Both the position numbers and the translations under genes were made by a program. Below, piece by piece: positions 1 through 9,085 of a DNA stretch of 64,000 nt. The notes below the pieces were generated by a model. That model did no database searches, was not told the DNA's origin, and saw only the letters and a program-made list of their open reading frames with translations. Source of the DNA: Pseudomonadota bacterium (GTDB lineage Bacteria; Pseudomonadota; Alphaproteobacteria; Acetobacterales; Acetobacteraceae); contig JAJZFA010000015.1 in the NCBI GenBank assembly GCA_021805565.1, positions 1 through 64,000 on the forward strand, written 5' to 3'. Each line of letters begins with the position of its first letter. The stretch's first letter is position 1.

Positions 1-263
1 GCATCGGGTTGTCCGTGGCTTGAATCGAGGTGGACGGCTAAATGAAAGTGTCGTCGAGACGAAAGACAGATTTGCAATCCCGGATGGCAGATTTGGATTC
101 TTTTCAGAATCCCAGATGGCTGGCTCCAATTTTTTTATGGCGCAACGGGTTCAAGAGGAAATGAGGGGAGGTTTGAGATTCTCGTGGCAATCGCCTGGGC
201 TGGTTCTAAGCTGCCTGGGTAAGATGCGACCGCTAAAGGCCGCTCAACAGGGAGAACAGGTTC
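1..263. other. Upstream region without a recognised gene
   Basis: No convincing gene is seen here. It is the leader of the binding-protein gene that follows. The first ~180 bases are less GC-rich than the coding regions, which would suit a promoter, but no clear -35/-10 pair can be named. A purine-rich AGGGAG about 10 bases before the ATG at 264 is a plausible ribosome binding site. Confidence 0.5.
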
Positions 264-1478
264 ATGCTGCAAAGACGGACTTTACTGACGATGGCCACGG
301 CGGCGGGATTTGTCCCGGCAGCCCCGGCGATTGTGCGTGCCCAGGAAACCGTGGGCGTCACGGCGACGGAAATCCTGATCGGTAACACTATTCCATACAG
401 TGGGCCGGCCTCGGCGTATGGCACGATCGGCAAGGCGATCGCCGCGGCGTTTCAGATGGCGAACGACGCCGGCGGGTTCGCCGGCCGCAAGGTGAAATTC
501 ATTTCCTACGACGACGGATACAGCCCGCCGAAGACGGTGGAACAAACACGGCGGCTGATCGAGGAGGACAAGGTTGCGGCGTTGTTCGCCCCTTTGGGGA
601 CGCCAACGAATTCCGCCACCGTACGCTATGTCAATCAAAAGAAGGTGCCGGATCTGTTTCTGGCGACCGGTGCCGACAAATGGGGAGATTATAAGGAACA
701 TCCATGGACGATCGGCTGGCAACCAAGTTACGTGACGGAAGCGCAGGTCTATACGAAGTATATCCTGGCGCAGAAGCCGGATGCCAAAATTGGCTGCCTG
801 TATCAGAACGATGATTTCGGTAAGGATTACCTGCACGGCGTGCGGGATGTATTGAAAGACCGGTACGACCATCAGGTGATCACCGCGTCGTACGAAGTGA
901 CCGATTCCACGGTCGATAGCCAGTTGGTCAGCCTGCAATCGGCCGGCATCGACGTGCTGATGACCTTCGCCACGCCAAAATTCGCCGCCCAGACCATTCG
1001 TAAAGTCGCTGGAATGAACTGGAAGGTTCTTCATGTGCTAACCGGCGTGTCGGTATCCGTCGGGGCCGTCATGCTTCCGGCCGGCCCGGAAAACGGCGTC
1101 GGCATCATCAGTTCGGCCTATCTGAAAGATCCGACCGATCCTGGTTGGGACGATGATTCCGGCCTGAAGATATGGCGTGGATTTATGACGAAATACTATC
1201 CGGAAGGCGATCTGAAGGACGGCGGCAATGTTTCGGCCTTCGGGCTGACCCATACCATGACAGCCGTACTCAAAAACTGCGGCAACGACCTGTCGCGGGA
1301 CAATATCATGAAGCAGGCGACGAACCTGCGGGACATGGAAAATCCCGTCCTGCTGCCAGGAATCAAAATCAACACCAGTCCGACGAATTATCGTCCCATC
1401 CGCCAGCTTCAATTGATGCGCTGGTCCGGCAAGAAATGGGACCGGTTCGGCGATATCATCGCCGGCGCGGACGCCTGA
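264..1478 (+). CDS. ABC transporter periplasmic substrate-binding protein, branched-chain amino acid type
   Basis: A 404-residue periplasmic binding protein of the Peripla_BP_6 / LivJ-LivK superfamily. The N-terminus has a twin-arginine-like start (QRRTLLTMA) followed by a short hydrophobic stretch and a likely cleavage site near residues 26-27 (VRAQ/E). The mature protein begins with the usual strand containing GVTATEILIGNTIPYSGPAS, and residues around 90 carry DDGYSPPKTVEQTRRLIEED, typical of the family. An AGGGAG lies just upstream of the ATG. No LivH/M/G/F permease or ATPase genes are adjacent, so it is an orphan binding protein. Its sequence is clearly related to the binding protein encoded at 55130-56329. 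The ligand cannot be predicted; hydrophobic amino acids, amides or aromatic acids are all known for this family. Confidence 0.88.
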   Translation: MLQRRTLLTMATAAGFVPAAPAIVRAQETVGVTATEILIGNTIPYSGPASAYGTIGKAIAAAFQMANDAGGFAGRKVKFISYDDGYSPPKTVEQTRRLIEEDKVAALFAPLGTPTNSATVRYVNQKKVPDLFLATGADKWGDYKEHPWTIGWQPSYVTEAQVYTKYILAQKPDAKIGCLYQNDDFGKDYLHGVRDVLKDRYDHQVITASYEVTDSTVDSQLVSLQSAGIDVLMTFATPKFAAQTIRKVAGMNWKVLHVLTGVSVSVGAVMLPAGPENGVGIISSAYLKDPTDPGWDDDSGLKIWRGFMTKYYPEGDLKDGGNVSAFGLTHTMTAVLKNCGNDLSRDNIMKQATNLRDMENPVLLPGIKINTSPTNYRPIRQLQLMRWSGKKWDRFGDIIAGADA

Positions 1479-1484
1479 TACCCC

Positions 1485-1531
1485 GGTCGCCCGCGATCCT
1501 GCCGGTCCTGCCGGCAGAACCGCGGGCGACC
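1485..1531. terminator. Hairpin between convergent genes
   Basis: Perfect 11-base inverted repeat (GGTCGCCCGCG at 1485-1495 and its complement at 1521-1531) enclosing a smaller CTGCCGGCAG palindrome. It sits exactly in the short gap between two convergent stop codons, so a bidirectional terminator role is reasonable. There is no good T-run on either side. Confidence 0.5.
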
Positions 1532-1545
1532 AGGGCCTGTTTCGC

Positions 1546-4500
1546 TTACACCCTGACGCCGGAGTCCGCTCCATCTGTCCGCATCGCAAGCCGCCGTAAC
1601 GCCCGGTCGATCCATTGTGCCGTCAGCTTTTCCTGCGTGCCGTTCTGGCCGAGGCGTTCATGCAACGCCGGGAAATCCACCCGGTCCAGTGCCTGATCCT
1701 GGTTGAAGCACGAAAACACCACCGTCCGCTCGCCCGTCACCGGATCGAGCTGCGGCTGTAAACACTGCGCGCATACTTCCTTCATCATGCATTGCATGGG
1801 GGAGTTGATCGACCCGATCGCGCTGTGACCCGGCTTCAAATACGGCGCCAGCACGCCATGTCTGGCCGCGCCAACGGCTTGCATCATGCGGTCGGAACCG
1901 ATCACGATCATGTGCGTCGCATCCGCCAGGGGCACCGCCTGATCGCCGAGGGCGCCAGACCCGTACGCCGCCATCGCCTGCACGATGTTGCCGACGAAGG
2001 TACGGTCGTGCGGCCGCTCCGGGTTGAGCGCGAAACCCGGAGCCTCATCGCAGCACCAGACGATGACGTCGGCGGCGCGTTCGATGTCCGCCAGTTTGTA
2101 ACGGTCCCGGATCGCCTTGTAGCCGGCGAAATAGACTACCTTTGATCCCGCCGCCCTGGTGGCCGCGCCGATGGAAAACAGCACCGCGTTGCCCAGCCCG
2201 CCGCCAACCAGGGCGACAGTGGTGTTAGCGTGAATTTCGGTGGGCGCGCCGGTCGGCCCCATTAGAATGACCGGCTCGCCGGGTTGCAGCATTGCGCACA
2301 GGTCGGAACTGCCGCCCATTTCAAGTGCGATCACGCTGACCAGGCCAGCGTCCGGATCGGTCCAGGCACCAGTCATTGCCAGGCCTTCCATGTTCAGCAG
2401 GGTGCGGCCGGCGCCCGGTTCATCGTCGTGCGCTGCCAGAACCTCGAAATTCTGCAGCCGGTAGAACTGGCCCGGCCGGAACGCCCTGGCGGCGGCGGGT
2501 GCGCGTATCACCACTTCGATAATCGTCGGGGTCAGGCGATGCACCGCGTGCACCGTGGCGGACAGGCTGTCGCGCGTCGCGGCAATCAGCGCCGGACCGG
2601 ACACATCCGTCGCCGGCCGCGCCGCCAGGGCGCGGGATACGACGGGGTAGCCGCGTTTCGCGCCCCCCATCGCCTTCACCACATTCCCAAAAAAGCTCGG
2701 ATGCAGGTCGCCAAAAAAGCTAATAAATCGTCCGTTTTCCGCCCGGTGCATCAACACGTGCGCCTGCTCCGGCTTAGCTAGGCCGCGCACCGGTTCGGCC
2801 TTGGCACCGTTTTCATCCACCGCCTGAAAGTACCGGCCATCCAGTTGGATGCGCCGGTCTTCCCGAGCCAGCACGGTATTGGGCTGCGTACCGGCGGCGA
2901 CCAGGATGGCGCGGGCAGGCAGGGTGACCTCTGTGCCGTCGGCGCGCTGCATGCGGAGCGCGGCGGCGTGGCCATAGGCGTCGGTTTCCACGGCGGCGGG
3001 TGTCAGGCCCTCGGCAAACCGCACCGCTTCCTCCATCGCCTTGGCCACTTCTTCGTGATTCAGCGTGTAGGACGGGCTGTCCACCAGACGGCGGCGATAC
3101 GCGACGGTGGCACCACCCCAACTGTCCAGCAACGCGGCCAGGGCGGGCGTCCGGCCTTCCGCCGCAGCCGCATCGCGTTCGGCGCGAATGGCCGCGGCGT
3201 GTGCTAGAAATTCATCGGCGATGGCGGCTTCTTGCGGCGTCCAGCGCAGCCGCACGGCGGCTTCGCCCTTGTCCGCCGTCAGGATGCGGTAGCGTAGGGC
3301 GAATTTTTCCACCTGTCGCACATAGTACGCGAGGCTCTCGGTCGCGGTATCGACCGCGGTAAGGCCGCCGCCGATGACGACAACGGGTAGTCGCAACTGC
3401 AAATTCGCGATGGAGGACTGCTTCGCGGCCCCTGTCAGTTGCAGCGCCATTAGGAAGTCCGAAGCCTGCCGCACCCCGCGCGCCAGACCGTTGGGAATGT
3501 CCAGCACGGTGGGTTTGCCGGCGCCCATGCACAGGGCGATGTGGTCGAATCCCATCGCCCAGGCGTCGTCCATCGACAGCGTGGCGCCGCCGCCGAAGCG
3601 GACGCCGCCGAAATGCGCGAATTGCGTAATGCGCCGCTCCAATAGCAAACGCACCAGCTTAAGATAGTTTTTGTTCCAGCGCACGGTGATGCCGTACTCG
3701 GCAACGCCGCCGAAGCCGGCCATCACGCGGTCGTCCAGGTTCTCGAACAATGTTTCCACGTCGCGCACCGGCGCGGTTACGTCGAACGTCAGCGGCTCGA
3801 TTTTCAGCCCATCCACGGCGACGACGGTGTGTCCGTCGTTCATCAGATGATGTGCCAGCGTGAATCCGGCCGGACCCAGGCCGACGATCAGTACTTTGCG
3901 GCCGCTATCTGGGCGGGGCAGGGGACGGCGGATATCCAGCGGATTCCAGCGCGTCAGCAGGGCGTAAATTTCGAAACCCCAGGGCAAGGCGAGAACGTCT
4001 TTCAGAACGCTGGTTTCCGCTTGGGGAATATCGACGGCTTCTTGCTTTTGGTAAATGCAGGCCTTCATGCAGTCGTTGCAGATGCGGTGGCCGGTCGCCG
4101 CCATCATGGGGTTGTCGATGGCGATCGTGGCGAACGCGCCCAGCACGTGACCGGCGGCGCGTAACGTGTGCATTTCGGAAATCTTCTCGTCCAGCGGGCA
4201 ACCGGCCAGGGTTACGCCGAACACCGATTTCTGGAAGGCGCCGGTTTTGCGGTCCTTGAGGCCGGTGCTGCAGGAGTCTTTCCCCTGGGTATGGCACCAG
4301 ATGCAGTAGTTGACCTGATCCAAAGCCTGCTGGGTATTCATGCCGTGGTCGGTCAGGGCGAACCCCTCACGATGCCGCCAGTCATGCTGTGGCAGGTGCA
4401 GCATCGTGACGCCATCGCGTTCGATGGTTTCGACGGGAACCAGATGCTGCGGATCGACGCGGTGGGGCACGCGAAACAGGGTGCCCCCACGATGAAACGC

Positions 4501-5022
4501 CTGTCCTTCCGGCGTGATCGTGGCCCAGGCGGCGTATCGCAGGGCATCGTCCAGTGCTTCGGGGTCGTTTTCCCATTGCGCGACATGGGTGGCGAAACCC
4601 TGTTCAGTCAGCGCCGCACCCATGCGGGCTTTTAGCGAGGCCCGGAGTGCGGGACCGTCGAAACCGGATGGATCGGCATATTTTTTCACAGCCTGGCGCT
4701 GCACGAACAGCCGCTTGCAAGCGTGGATCGGGTCGAGCGCCAGGGTTTCGCGCGCCAGGGCACCGGTTTCCGCCTGAATGCCGAACAATTCCGACACGAA
4801 TGCGTCAAGATGGCGACCGAGGGCGACGATAAAATCGGACTCCTCGCGGCTCGTCATGCCTTCGGGGTCGGATCGAGCGGTCAGCAGCCGGCGGTGCAGG
4901 TCCGGTTCCTGCTCGGCCAGGGTTTCCAGAAATTGCCGGTCCAGGCGGATCAGCCCGTCGCGCGCCGCGAGAGAGGCGAGAGTGAAGCCAAAGCCAAGAC
5001 GCGGAGCATCGGAATCAGACAC
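1546..5022 (-). CDS. Giant FAD/NAD(P)- and Fe-S-dependent oxidoreductase (GltD-like plus DHODH electron-transfer-like fusion)
   Basis: About 1158 residues if started at the GTG at 5020-5022; the frame stays open upstream to 5328 but that part looks non-coding. Order of parts: an alpha-helical N-terminal region (1-230); two cysteine clusters (C-x2-C-x7-C at about 240-251, C-x2-C-x3-C at 315-322) likely holding Fe-S; an FAD-binding Rossmann motif GLGPAG (about 381-386); an NAD(P)-binding IGGGLTAVD (about 550-558); then a ferredoxin-reductase-like module with RPGQFYRLQN (about 849-858), a second nucleotide fingerprint GGGLGNA (about 940), and a terminal C-x5-C-x2-C-x17-C cluster (1078-1105) like the [2Fe-2S] domain of dihydroorotate dehydrogenase electron-transfer subunits. 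It therefore resembles a glutamate-synthase-small-subunit-type oxidoreductase fused to a PyrK-like subunit. Substrate and electron acceptor are unknown. It stands alone. Confidence 0.8.
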   Translation of the reverse strand: MSDSDAPRLGFGFTLASLAARDGLIRLDRQFLETLAEQEPDLHRRLLTARSDPEGMTSREESDFIVALGRHLDAFVSELFGIQAETGALARETLALDPIHACKRLFVQRQAVKKYADPSGFDGPALRASLKARMGAALTEQGFATHVAQWENDPEALDDALRYAAWATITPEGQAFHRGGTLFRVPHRVDPQHLVPVETIERDGVTMLHLPQHDWRHREGFALTDHGMNTQQALDQVNYCIWCHTQGKDSCSTGLKDRKTGAFQKSVFGVTLAGCPLDEKISEMHTLRAAGHVLGAFATIAIDNPMMAATGHRICNDCMKACIYQKQEAVDIPQAETSVLKDVLALPWGFEIYALLTRWNPLDIRRPLPRPDSGRKVLIVGLGPAGFTLAHHLMNDGHTVVAVDGLKIEPLTFDVTAPVRDVETLFENLDDRVMAGFGGVAEYGITVRWNKNYLKLVRLLLERRITQFAHFGGVRFGGGATLSMDDAWAMGFDHIALCMGAGKPTVLDIPNGLARGVRQASDFLMALQLTGAAKQSSIANLQLRLPVVVIGGGLTAVDTATESLAYYVRQVEKFALRYRILTADKGEAAVRLRWTPQEAAIADEFLAHAAAIRAERDAAAAEGRTPALAALLDSWGGATVAYRRRLVDSPSYTLNHEEVAKAMEEAVRFAEGLTPAAVETDAYGHAAALRMQRADGTEVTLPARAILVAAGTQPNTVLAREDRRIQLDGRYFQAVDENGAKAEPVRGLAKPEQAHVLMHRAENGRFISFFGDLHPSFFGNVVKAMGGAKRGYPVVSRALAARPATDVSGPALIAATRDSLSATVHAVHRLTPTIIEVVIRAPAAARAFRPGQFYRLQNFEVLAAHDDEPGAGRTLLNMEGLAMTGAWTDPDAGLVSVIALEMGGSSDLCAMLQPGEPVILMGPTGAPTEIHANTTVALVGGGLGNAVLFSIGAATRAAGSKVVYFAGYKAIRDRYKLADIERAADVIVWCCDEAPGFALNPERPHDRTFVGNIVQAMAAYGSGALGDQAVPLADATHMIVIGSDRMMQAVGAARHGVLAPYLKPGHSAIGSINSPMQCMMKEVCAQCLQPQLDPVTGERTVVFSCFNQDQALDRVDFPALHERLGQNGTQEKLTAQWIDRALRRLAMRTDGADSGVRV

Positions 5023-5432
5023 AAGATGGGAACCATTCTTAAGGGCGCGCTGCGGATGCCACAGCGGGCGGGTCGAGGCAAGCAAGGTTCGATTCCGCCA
5101 CAAACACGGGCGAAAAGTCCGGTTAGAATAGGCTAGCCCAATGCCGGCGGGGCGGGGCCAATCGCGACACAAGGGCGACGGCGTCACACTATCCCAAATT
5201 GCATTGAAGGAAATATTCGTTAATTTGGAGAGAATTGGCTTGGCGCAATCGAACAAAGATCGAAGGCCAGCCCGCGCACTCGCTCCAGGTCCGTCCAGAT
5301 TGCCATCGTCGAAACCGTCCTGACCCACAGCTGCATCGGGATAACCACGCTCGGTGCTGGAACCTCCGTCCGGTGTCAGAATCGGGGCAGAAACAGTTTC
5401 GTCATCGGCCTTACCTCGATCCGCGGCCCAGG
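5023..5432. other. Gap upstream of the large oxidoreductase
   Basis: This stretch lies downstream of hom and upstream of the oxidoreductase gene. The part around 5190-5240 is AT-richer than the surroundings (contains AAATATTCGTTAATTTGG), which would suit a minus-strand promoter. No gene or RNA is recognised. Confidence 0.4.
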
Positions 5433-6725
5433 TTAGCCCGCCTCGATCCGGATCATCGACGGCGCTTCCATTACCGTGGGCAAAGCGGCGATCCGGTCCA
5501 ACGCCGCCCGCATCGCGCTTTCGCGGGTTTCATGCGTAACCAGCACCACCGGCACAGCCTCACCCAAACTACGGCCCCGTTGCAGCATCGATTCCAGCGA
5601 CACGCCCATGTCGCGCAAAATAGCCGTCACGTCGGCGATCACCCCCGGCCGGTCCACAACCATCAGCCGCAAATAATACGCGCCGATATGCGAACCGATC
5701 GGCACCGCCGGCTCGCTCGACAGCGCCACACCGGACGCGCCCCACACCGGGGTCAGCCGGTTGCGGGCGATATCGATCAGATCGGCGACAACCGCGGATG
5801 CGGTGGGGCCTTCCCCGGCGCCGCGGCCTTCCAGCATCACCCGACCGGCGAAATCGCCCTCGGCCACCACCGCGTTGAACACCCCGTCCACCCGGGCGAT
5901 TGGCGCGGCCAGTGGCACCATGCACGGATGCACACGGGTCTCGATCCCGGCTTCGGTTCGCCGAGCGATGCCCAACAGCTTGATGCGGTAGCCGAGTTCG
6001 GACGCAAACGCGATATCCGCCGCCGAAATCCGCCGGATTCCCTCGACATGCACATCCTCGAACGCCACCGGCCGGCCGAACGCCAGCGCCGCCAGGATCG
6101 CCAGCTTATGCGCCGTGTCGATCCCGTCGATATCGAAACTGGGATCTGTTTCGGCGTAGCCCAGCTTCTGCGCGTCTGCCAGAACCTCGGCGAATTCCCG
6201 CCCATGTTCGCGCATTTGCGTCATGATGTAATTGCAGGTGCCGTTCAAAATACCCATCACGGCGGCGATCCGGTTGCCCGACAGGCCTTCCCGAAGCGCC
6301 TTGATCGCCGGGATTCCGCCCGCCACCGCCGCTTCGAACCCCAGCGCCACGCCGTGTTCCTCGGCCGAACGGGACAAATAGCCGCCATGCACCGCCAACA
6401 GCGCCTTGTTCGCGGTCACCAGCGGCTTGCCCGCCGCGATCGCCGCCTCCGCCAAATGCCGTGCGGGTCCCTCGGACCCGCCGATCGCCTCCACCACGAC
6501 ATCGACACCGGGATCGGACGCCAGGGCCACGGCATCGTCGTACCACCGCAGCCCGGCCACCGAAAAACCCCGGTCCCGCGACCGGTCCCGGGCGGATACC
6601 GCCGTCACCGCAACCGGCCGCCCCGCCCGGGCGGTCACGATAGCGGCGTTGTCCCGCAGCATCTTCAACACGCCGCCGCCGACCGTTCCCAGGCCGGCAA
6701 CGCCAACCGAAAGCGGGCGGTTCAT
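5433..6725 (-). CDS. hom: Homoserine dehydrogenase
   Basis: A 430-residue homoserine dehydrogenase, reducing aspartate semialdehyde to homoserine on the way to threonine and methionine. The N-terminal NAD(P)-binding fingerprint GLGTVGGGV is at residues 11-19. The catalytic-domain signature AGGIPAIKALREGLSGN with NGTCNYI follows around 140-180, then the substrate-binding DPSFDIDGIDTAHKLAIL with its conserved Asp and Lys. Residues from about 345 form an ACT domain (YYLRLMVVDRPGVIADVTAIL), as in bacterial enzymes controlled by threonine. The ATG overlaps the stop of the upstream aminotransferase gene by four bases, so the two are almost certainly cotranscribed and translationally coupled. Confidence 0.97.
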   Translation of the reverse strand: MNRPLSVGVAGLGTVGGGVLKMLRDNAAIVTARAGRPVAVTAVSARDRSRDRGFSVAGLRWYDDAVALASDPGVDVVVEAIGGSEGPARHLAEAAIAAGKPLVTANKALLAVHGGYLSRSAEEHGVALGFEAAVAGGIPAIKALREGLSGNRIAAVMGILNGTCNYIMTQMREHGREFAEVLADAQKLGYAETDPSFDIDGIDTAHKLAILAALAFGRPVAFEDVHVEGIRRISAADIAFASELGYRIKLLGIARRTEAGIETRVHPCMVPLAAPIARVDGVFNAVVAEGDFAGRVMLEGRGAGEGPTASAVVADLIDIARNRLTPVWGASGVALSSEPAVPIGSHIGAYYLRLMVVDRPGVIADVTAILRDMGVSLESMLQRGRSLGEAVPVVLVTHETRESAMRAALDRIAALPTVMEAPSMIRIEAG

Positions 6726-7954
6726 GGCGCGTCCGCCGCGGACAGCGCCGGTTCCGCGACGTTCGATCCAGCCTGCAAGAAGCCGCGGATGTTACGGATC
6801 GCCTGACGAAGACGGTGGTTGTTTTCCACCAGCGCGATCCGCACGAAACCTTCCCCATGCTCGCCGAAGCCCAGGCCGGGAGCCACCGCGACCTTGGCGC
6901 GTTCCAACAGCAGCTTGGAAAACTCGACGCTGCCCAGCGACGCGTATTTCGGCGGAATCGGCGCCCAGGCGAACATCGATCCATCCGGGCTCGGCATATC
7001 CCAGCCCGCCGAGACCAAACCCTTGATCAACACGTCGCGCCGTTCCCGGTACAAGGACCGCATCTGCTCCACGCAATCCTGCGGCCCGGTCAGCGCCGCC
7101 GCCGCCGCGACCTGGATGGGGGTGAACGCGCCATAATCCAGATAGGATTTCATCCGCGTCAGCGCGTTGATCAGGCGCGGGTTGCCGGCCGCGAAACCCA
7201 TCCGCCAACCCGGCATGGAATAGGTTTTGGACAGGCTGGTGAACTCCACCGCGATGTCCTTCGCACCGGGCACTTCCAGGATCGACGGCGGCACCTTGTC
7301 GCCGAAATAAATCTCGGCGTAGGCCAGATCGGACATGACCCAGATCTCATGCTTGCGGGCGAACGCGACGATTTCCTTGTAAAAGTCCAGATCGGCCAGA
7401 TACGCGGTCGGGTTCGACGGAAAGTTCACGATCAGCGCCGTCGGCTTAGGCACCGAATGCCGCACGGCGCGGTCCAGCGCCCGCAGCATATCCTCATCGG
7501 GCGTGGCCGGAATGCTGCGCACGGCGGCACCGGCGATGATAAAGCCGAATTGATGGATGGGGTAGGACGGGTTCGGCACCAGGATCGTGTCGCCGGGGCT
7601 GGTGATCGCCGATGCCAGATTAGCCAGGCCTTCCTTGGACCCCAACGTGGCAACGACCTCGGTTTCCGGGTTCAAATGAACGTTGAACCGCCGCTCGTAA
7701 TATCCCGCCAGCGCCCGGCGCAACCCCGGAATGCCCTTGCTGACGGAATACCGGTGGGATCGCGGATCCTGCACCGTCTCGATCAGTTTCGCCACGATAT
7801 GCGGCGGCGTCGGACTGTCGGGATTGCCCATGCCGAGGTCGATAATGTCTTCCCCCGCGCCGCGTGCCTTGGCCTTGGCCGTGTTGACCTCGGCGAAGAC
7901 GTAAGGCGGCAGGCGGCGGATGCGATGGAACTCGCCGGACAAATCGGAACTCAT
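6722..7954 (-). CDS. alaC: PLP-dependent aminotransferase, AlaC / LL-diaminopimelate aminotransferase type
   Basis: A 410-residue fold-type I aminotransferase. Visible landmarks are DLGMGNPDSPTPPH near residue 40, NFPSNPTAYLADLDF (cofactor phosphate/substrate loop) near 177, Asp209 in MSDLAYAEI contacting the pyridine nitrogen, and the PLP lysine Lys243 in SLSKTYSMPGWRMG. The sequence is close to AlaC and to enzymes annotated as LL-diaminopimelate aminotransferase; in alphaproteobacteria these often serve alanine or glutamate/pyruvate transamination. Coupling to hom by ATGA overlap argues for a role in aspartate-family amino-acid metabolism. The precise substrate cannot be read from the sequence. 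Confidence 0.9.
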   Translation of the reverse strand: MSSDLSGEFHRIRRLPPYVFAEVNTAKAKARGAGEDIIDLGMGNPDSPTPPHIVAKLIETVQDPRSHRYSVSKGIPGLRRALAGYYERRFNVHLNPETEVVATLGSKEGLANLASAITSPGDTILVPNPSYPIHQFGFIIAGAAVRSIPATPDEDMLRALDRAVRHSVPKPTALIVNFPSNPTAYLADLDFYKEIVAFARKHEIWVMSDLAYAEIYFGDKVPPSILEVPGAKDIAVEFTSLSKTYSMPGWRMGFAAGNPRLINALTRMKSYLDYGAFTPIQVAAAAALTGPQDCVEQMRSLYRERRDVLIKGLVSAGWDMPSPDGSMFAWAPIPPKYASLGSVEFSKLLLERAKVAVAPGLGFGEHGEGFVRIALVENNHRLRQAIRNIRGFLQAGSNVAEPALSAADAP

Positions 7955-7980
7955 GACAGGCCTTTCGGGGTTCGGAAAAA

Positions 7981-9015
7981 TTAATGTAGCAATTGAAGGG
8001 CCGCACCGCGACCCGAAGCTTCGGCGCTGACGCGGATGGCGTTGCCGGGCACGCCCGCGCCCTTCAGCACGGTGACGATCGCCTGGGCGCGGGCCAGCCC
8101 CAGGTTCACGCCGGCGGCCTGGGCGTCGGGATCGCTGGCGGTCGTATCGCCATAGCCGATGACGGAGATGGTGCCCGAACCGCGGCCGGCAGCGAACGCC
8201 TTAATTTCGTCCGTGGCCGATGCGGACAGGTCCGATGCCCGGTCCAGGAATATGATCGTCGCCGATTTGGCACCGGACGGCGCGGGCATGCTGGCGGGTG
8301 CGGCCGGGGCCGGCGCGGGTGGTGCCCCCGCCGCCGCGGGCCGCGGCGGCGGCGCGGCCGGCAGCGGCGGCGGAGTTCCGGCCGCGGTGGTCGCCGGTGC
8401 CCCTCCCGCCGATGCCGAACCCAATGGTGCATGGTCGGTCTGCGGCGTTGCGGATGGGGCCGTCCCGGATGGGGCCGCCGCGGCTGGCGCTTCCAGCGGT
8501 GTACTTCGTACTGTTTTGACCGGAGCCGCCGATGGCGGTGCGGCAGGCGCGTTCACCGCCGGCATCGACGCGCTGGCGGCCGGCGCTCCCGCCGGAGCAG
8601 ACGCATCGGCCTTAGGCGGCGGCGCCGCGGTTCCAACCCCGAACAATTCCGGCGATGCCGACGGCAACGATGGGTCGGCCAGCGGCGCGGACTGGGCGGC
8701 ATGTTGGGCGTTCGTGCGGTCGGCGACCAGCGAATCCGTCATCTTCTGCATCGCGGCCGCATCCGCCGGCGCGGGCCGAGCGGGAACCGAAGATGCTTTC
8801 GGATAGGGCTGATCGGCCCCCGGCGGCGGTGGCCGCTGTTCGGCGATCTTGCCGCCCTGGGCGCGATGCCACCAGTCGATCGGGTTCATCGACGGCATCG
8901 ACGAACAGCCCGCCACAATCCAGCCAGTCGCCGCCAGCATGGCAACGCCCCGTATGCCGGCTTGTCCCGGTTTTTTCACGCAACTAGGTTGCGCGTTTGA
9001 TTCGCTGACCACCAT
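7981..9015 (-). CDS. OmpA-family lipoprotein with Ala/Pro-rich linker
   Basis: About 344 residues from the ATG at 9013-9015 (a weak GGGA precedes it; an ATG at 8938-8940 is an alternative). The N-terminus KKPGQAGIRGVAMLAATGWIVAGC is a lipoprotein signal with lipobox VAGC, so the mature protein starts at a lipidated Cys near residue 37. A long low-complexity linker very rich in Ala and Pro (about residues 75-250) leads to a C-terminal OmpA-like domain: residues around IIFLDRASDLSASATDEI, ISVIGYGDTTAS, and LGLARAQAIVTVLKGAGVP match the peptidoglycan-binding fold. It probably tethers the outer membrane to peptidoglycan across a flexible spacer. The start lies about 70 bases from the divergent phaC start. 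Confidence 0.8.
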   Translation of the reverse strand: MVVSESNAQPSCVKKPGQAGIRGVAMLAATGWIVAGCSSMPSMNPIDWWHRAQGGKIAEQRPPPPGADQPYPKASSVPARPAPADAAAMQKMTDSLVADRTNAQHAAQSAPLADPSLPSASPELFGVGTAAPPPKADASAPAGAPAASASMPAVNAPAAPPSAAPVKTVRSTPLEAPAAAAPSGTAPSATPQTDHAPLGSASAGGAPATTAAGTPPPLPAAPPPRPAAAGAPPAPAPAAPASMPAPSGAKSATIIFLDRASDLSASATDEIKAFAAGRGSGTISVIGYGDTTASDPDAQAAGVNLGLARAQAIVTVLKGAGVPGNAIRVSAEASGRGAALQLLH

Positions 9016-9085
9016 ATACCAGTCCCGCTCTACGCTGCCGGCGCCTGTGTAGCCGCTGGTGTAGCCGACGCAAAGGATGTCTCCC

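Noticed and set aside
5023-5328. N-terminal extension of the large oxidoreductase
   Set aside because: The codons are low-quality (Cys/Trp/Arg-rich, AT-rich DNA around 5200) and the first start there is not ATG. The GTG at 5020-5022 begins the plausible protein, though its ribosome binding site is weak.
5235-6806. A 523-codon open frame on the plus strand, opposite homoserine dehydrogenase
   Set aside because: Its translation is rich in Arg, His and Pro with no motifs, while the minus strand encodes a complete homoserine dehydrogenase. It is a high-GC antisense shadow.
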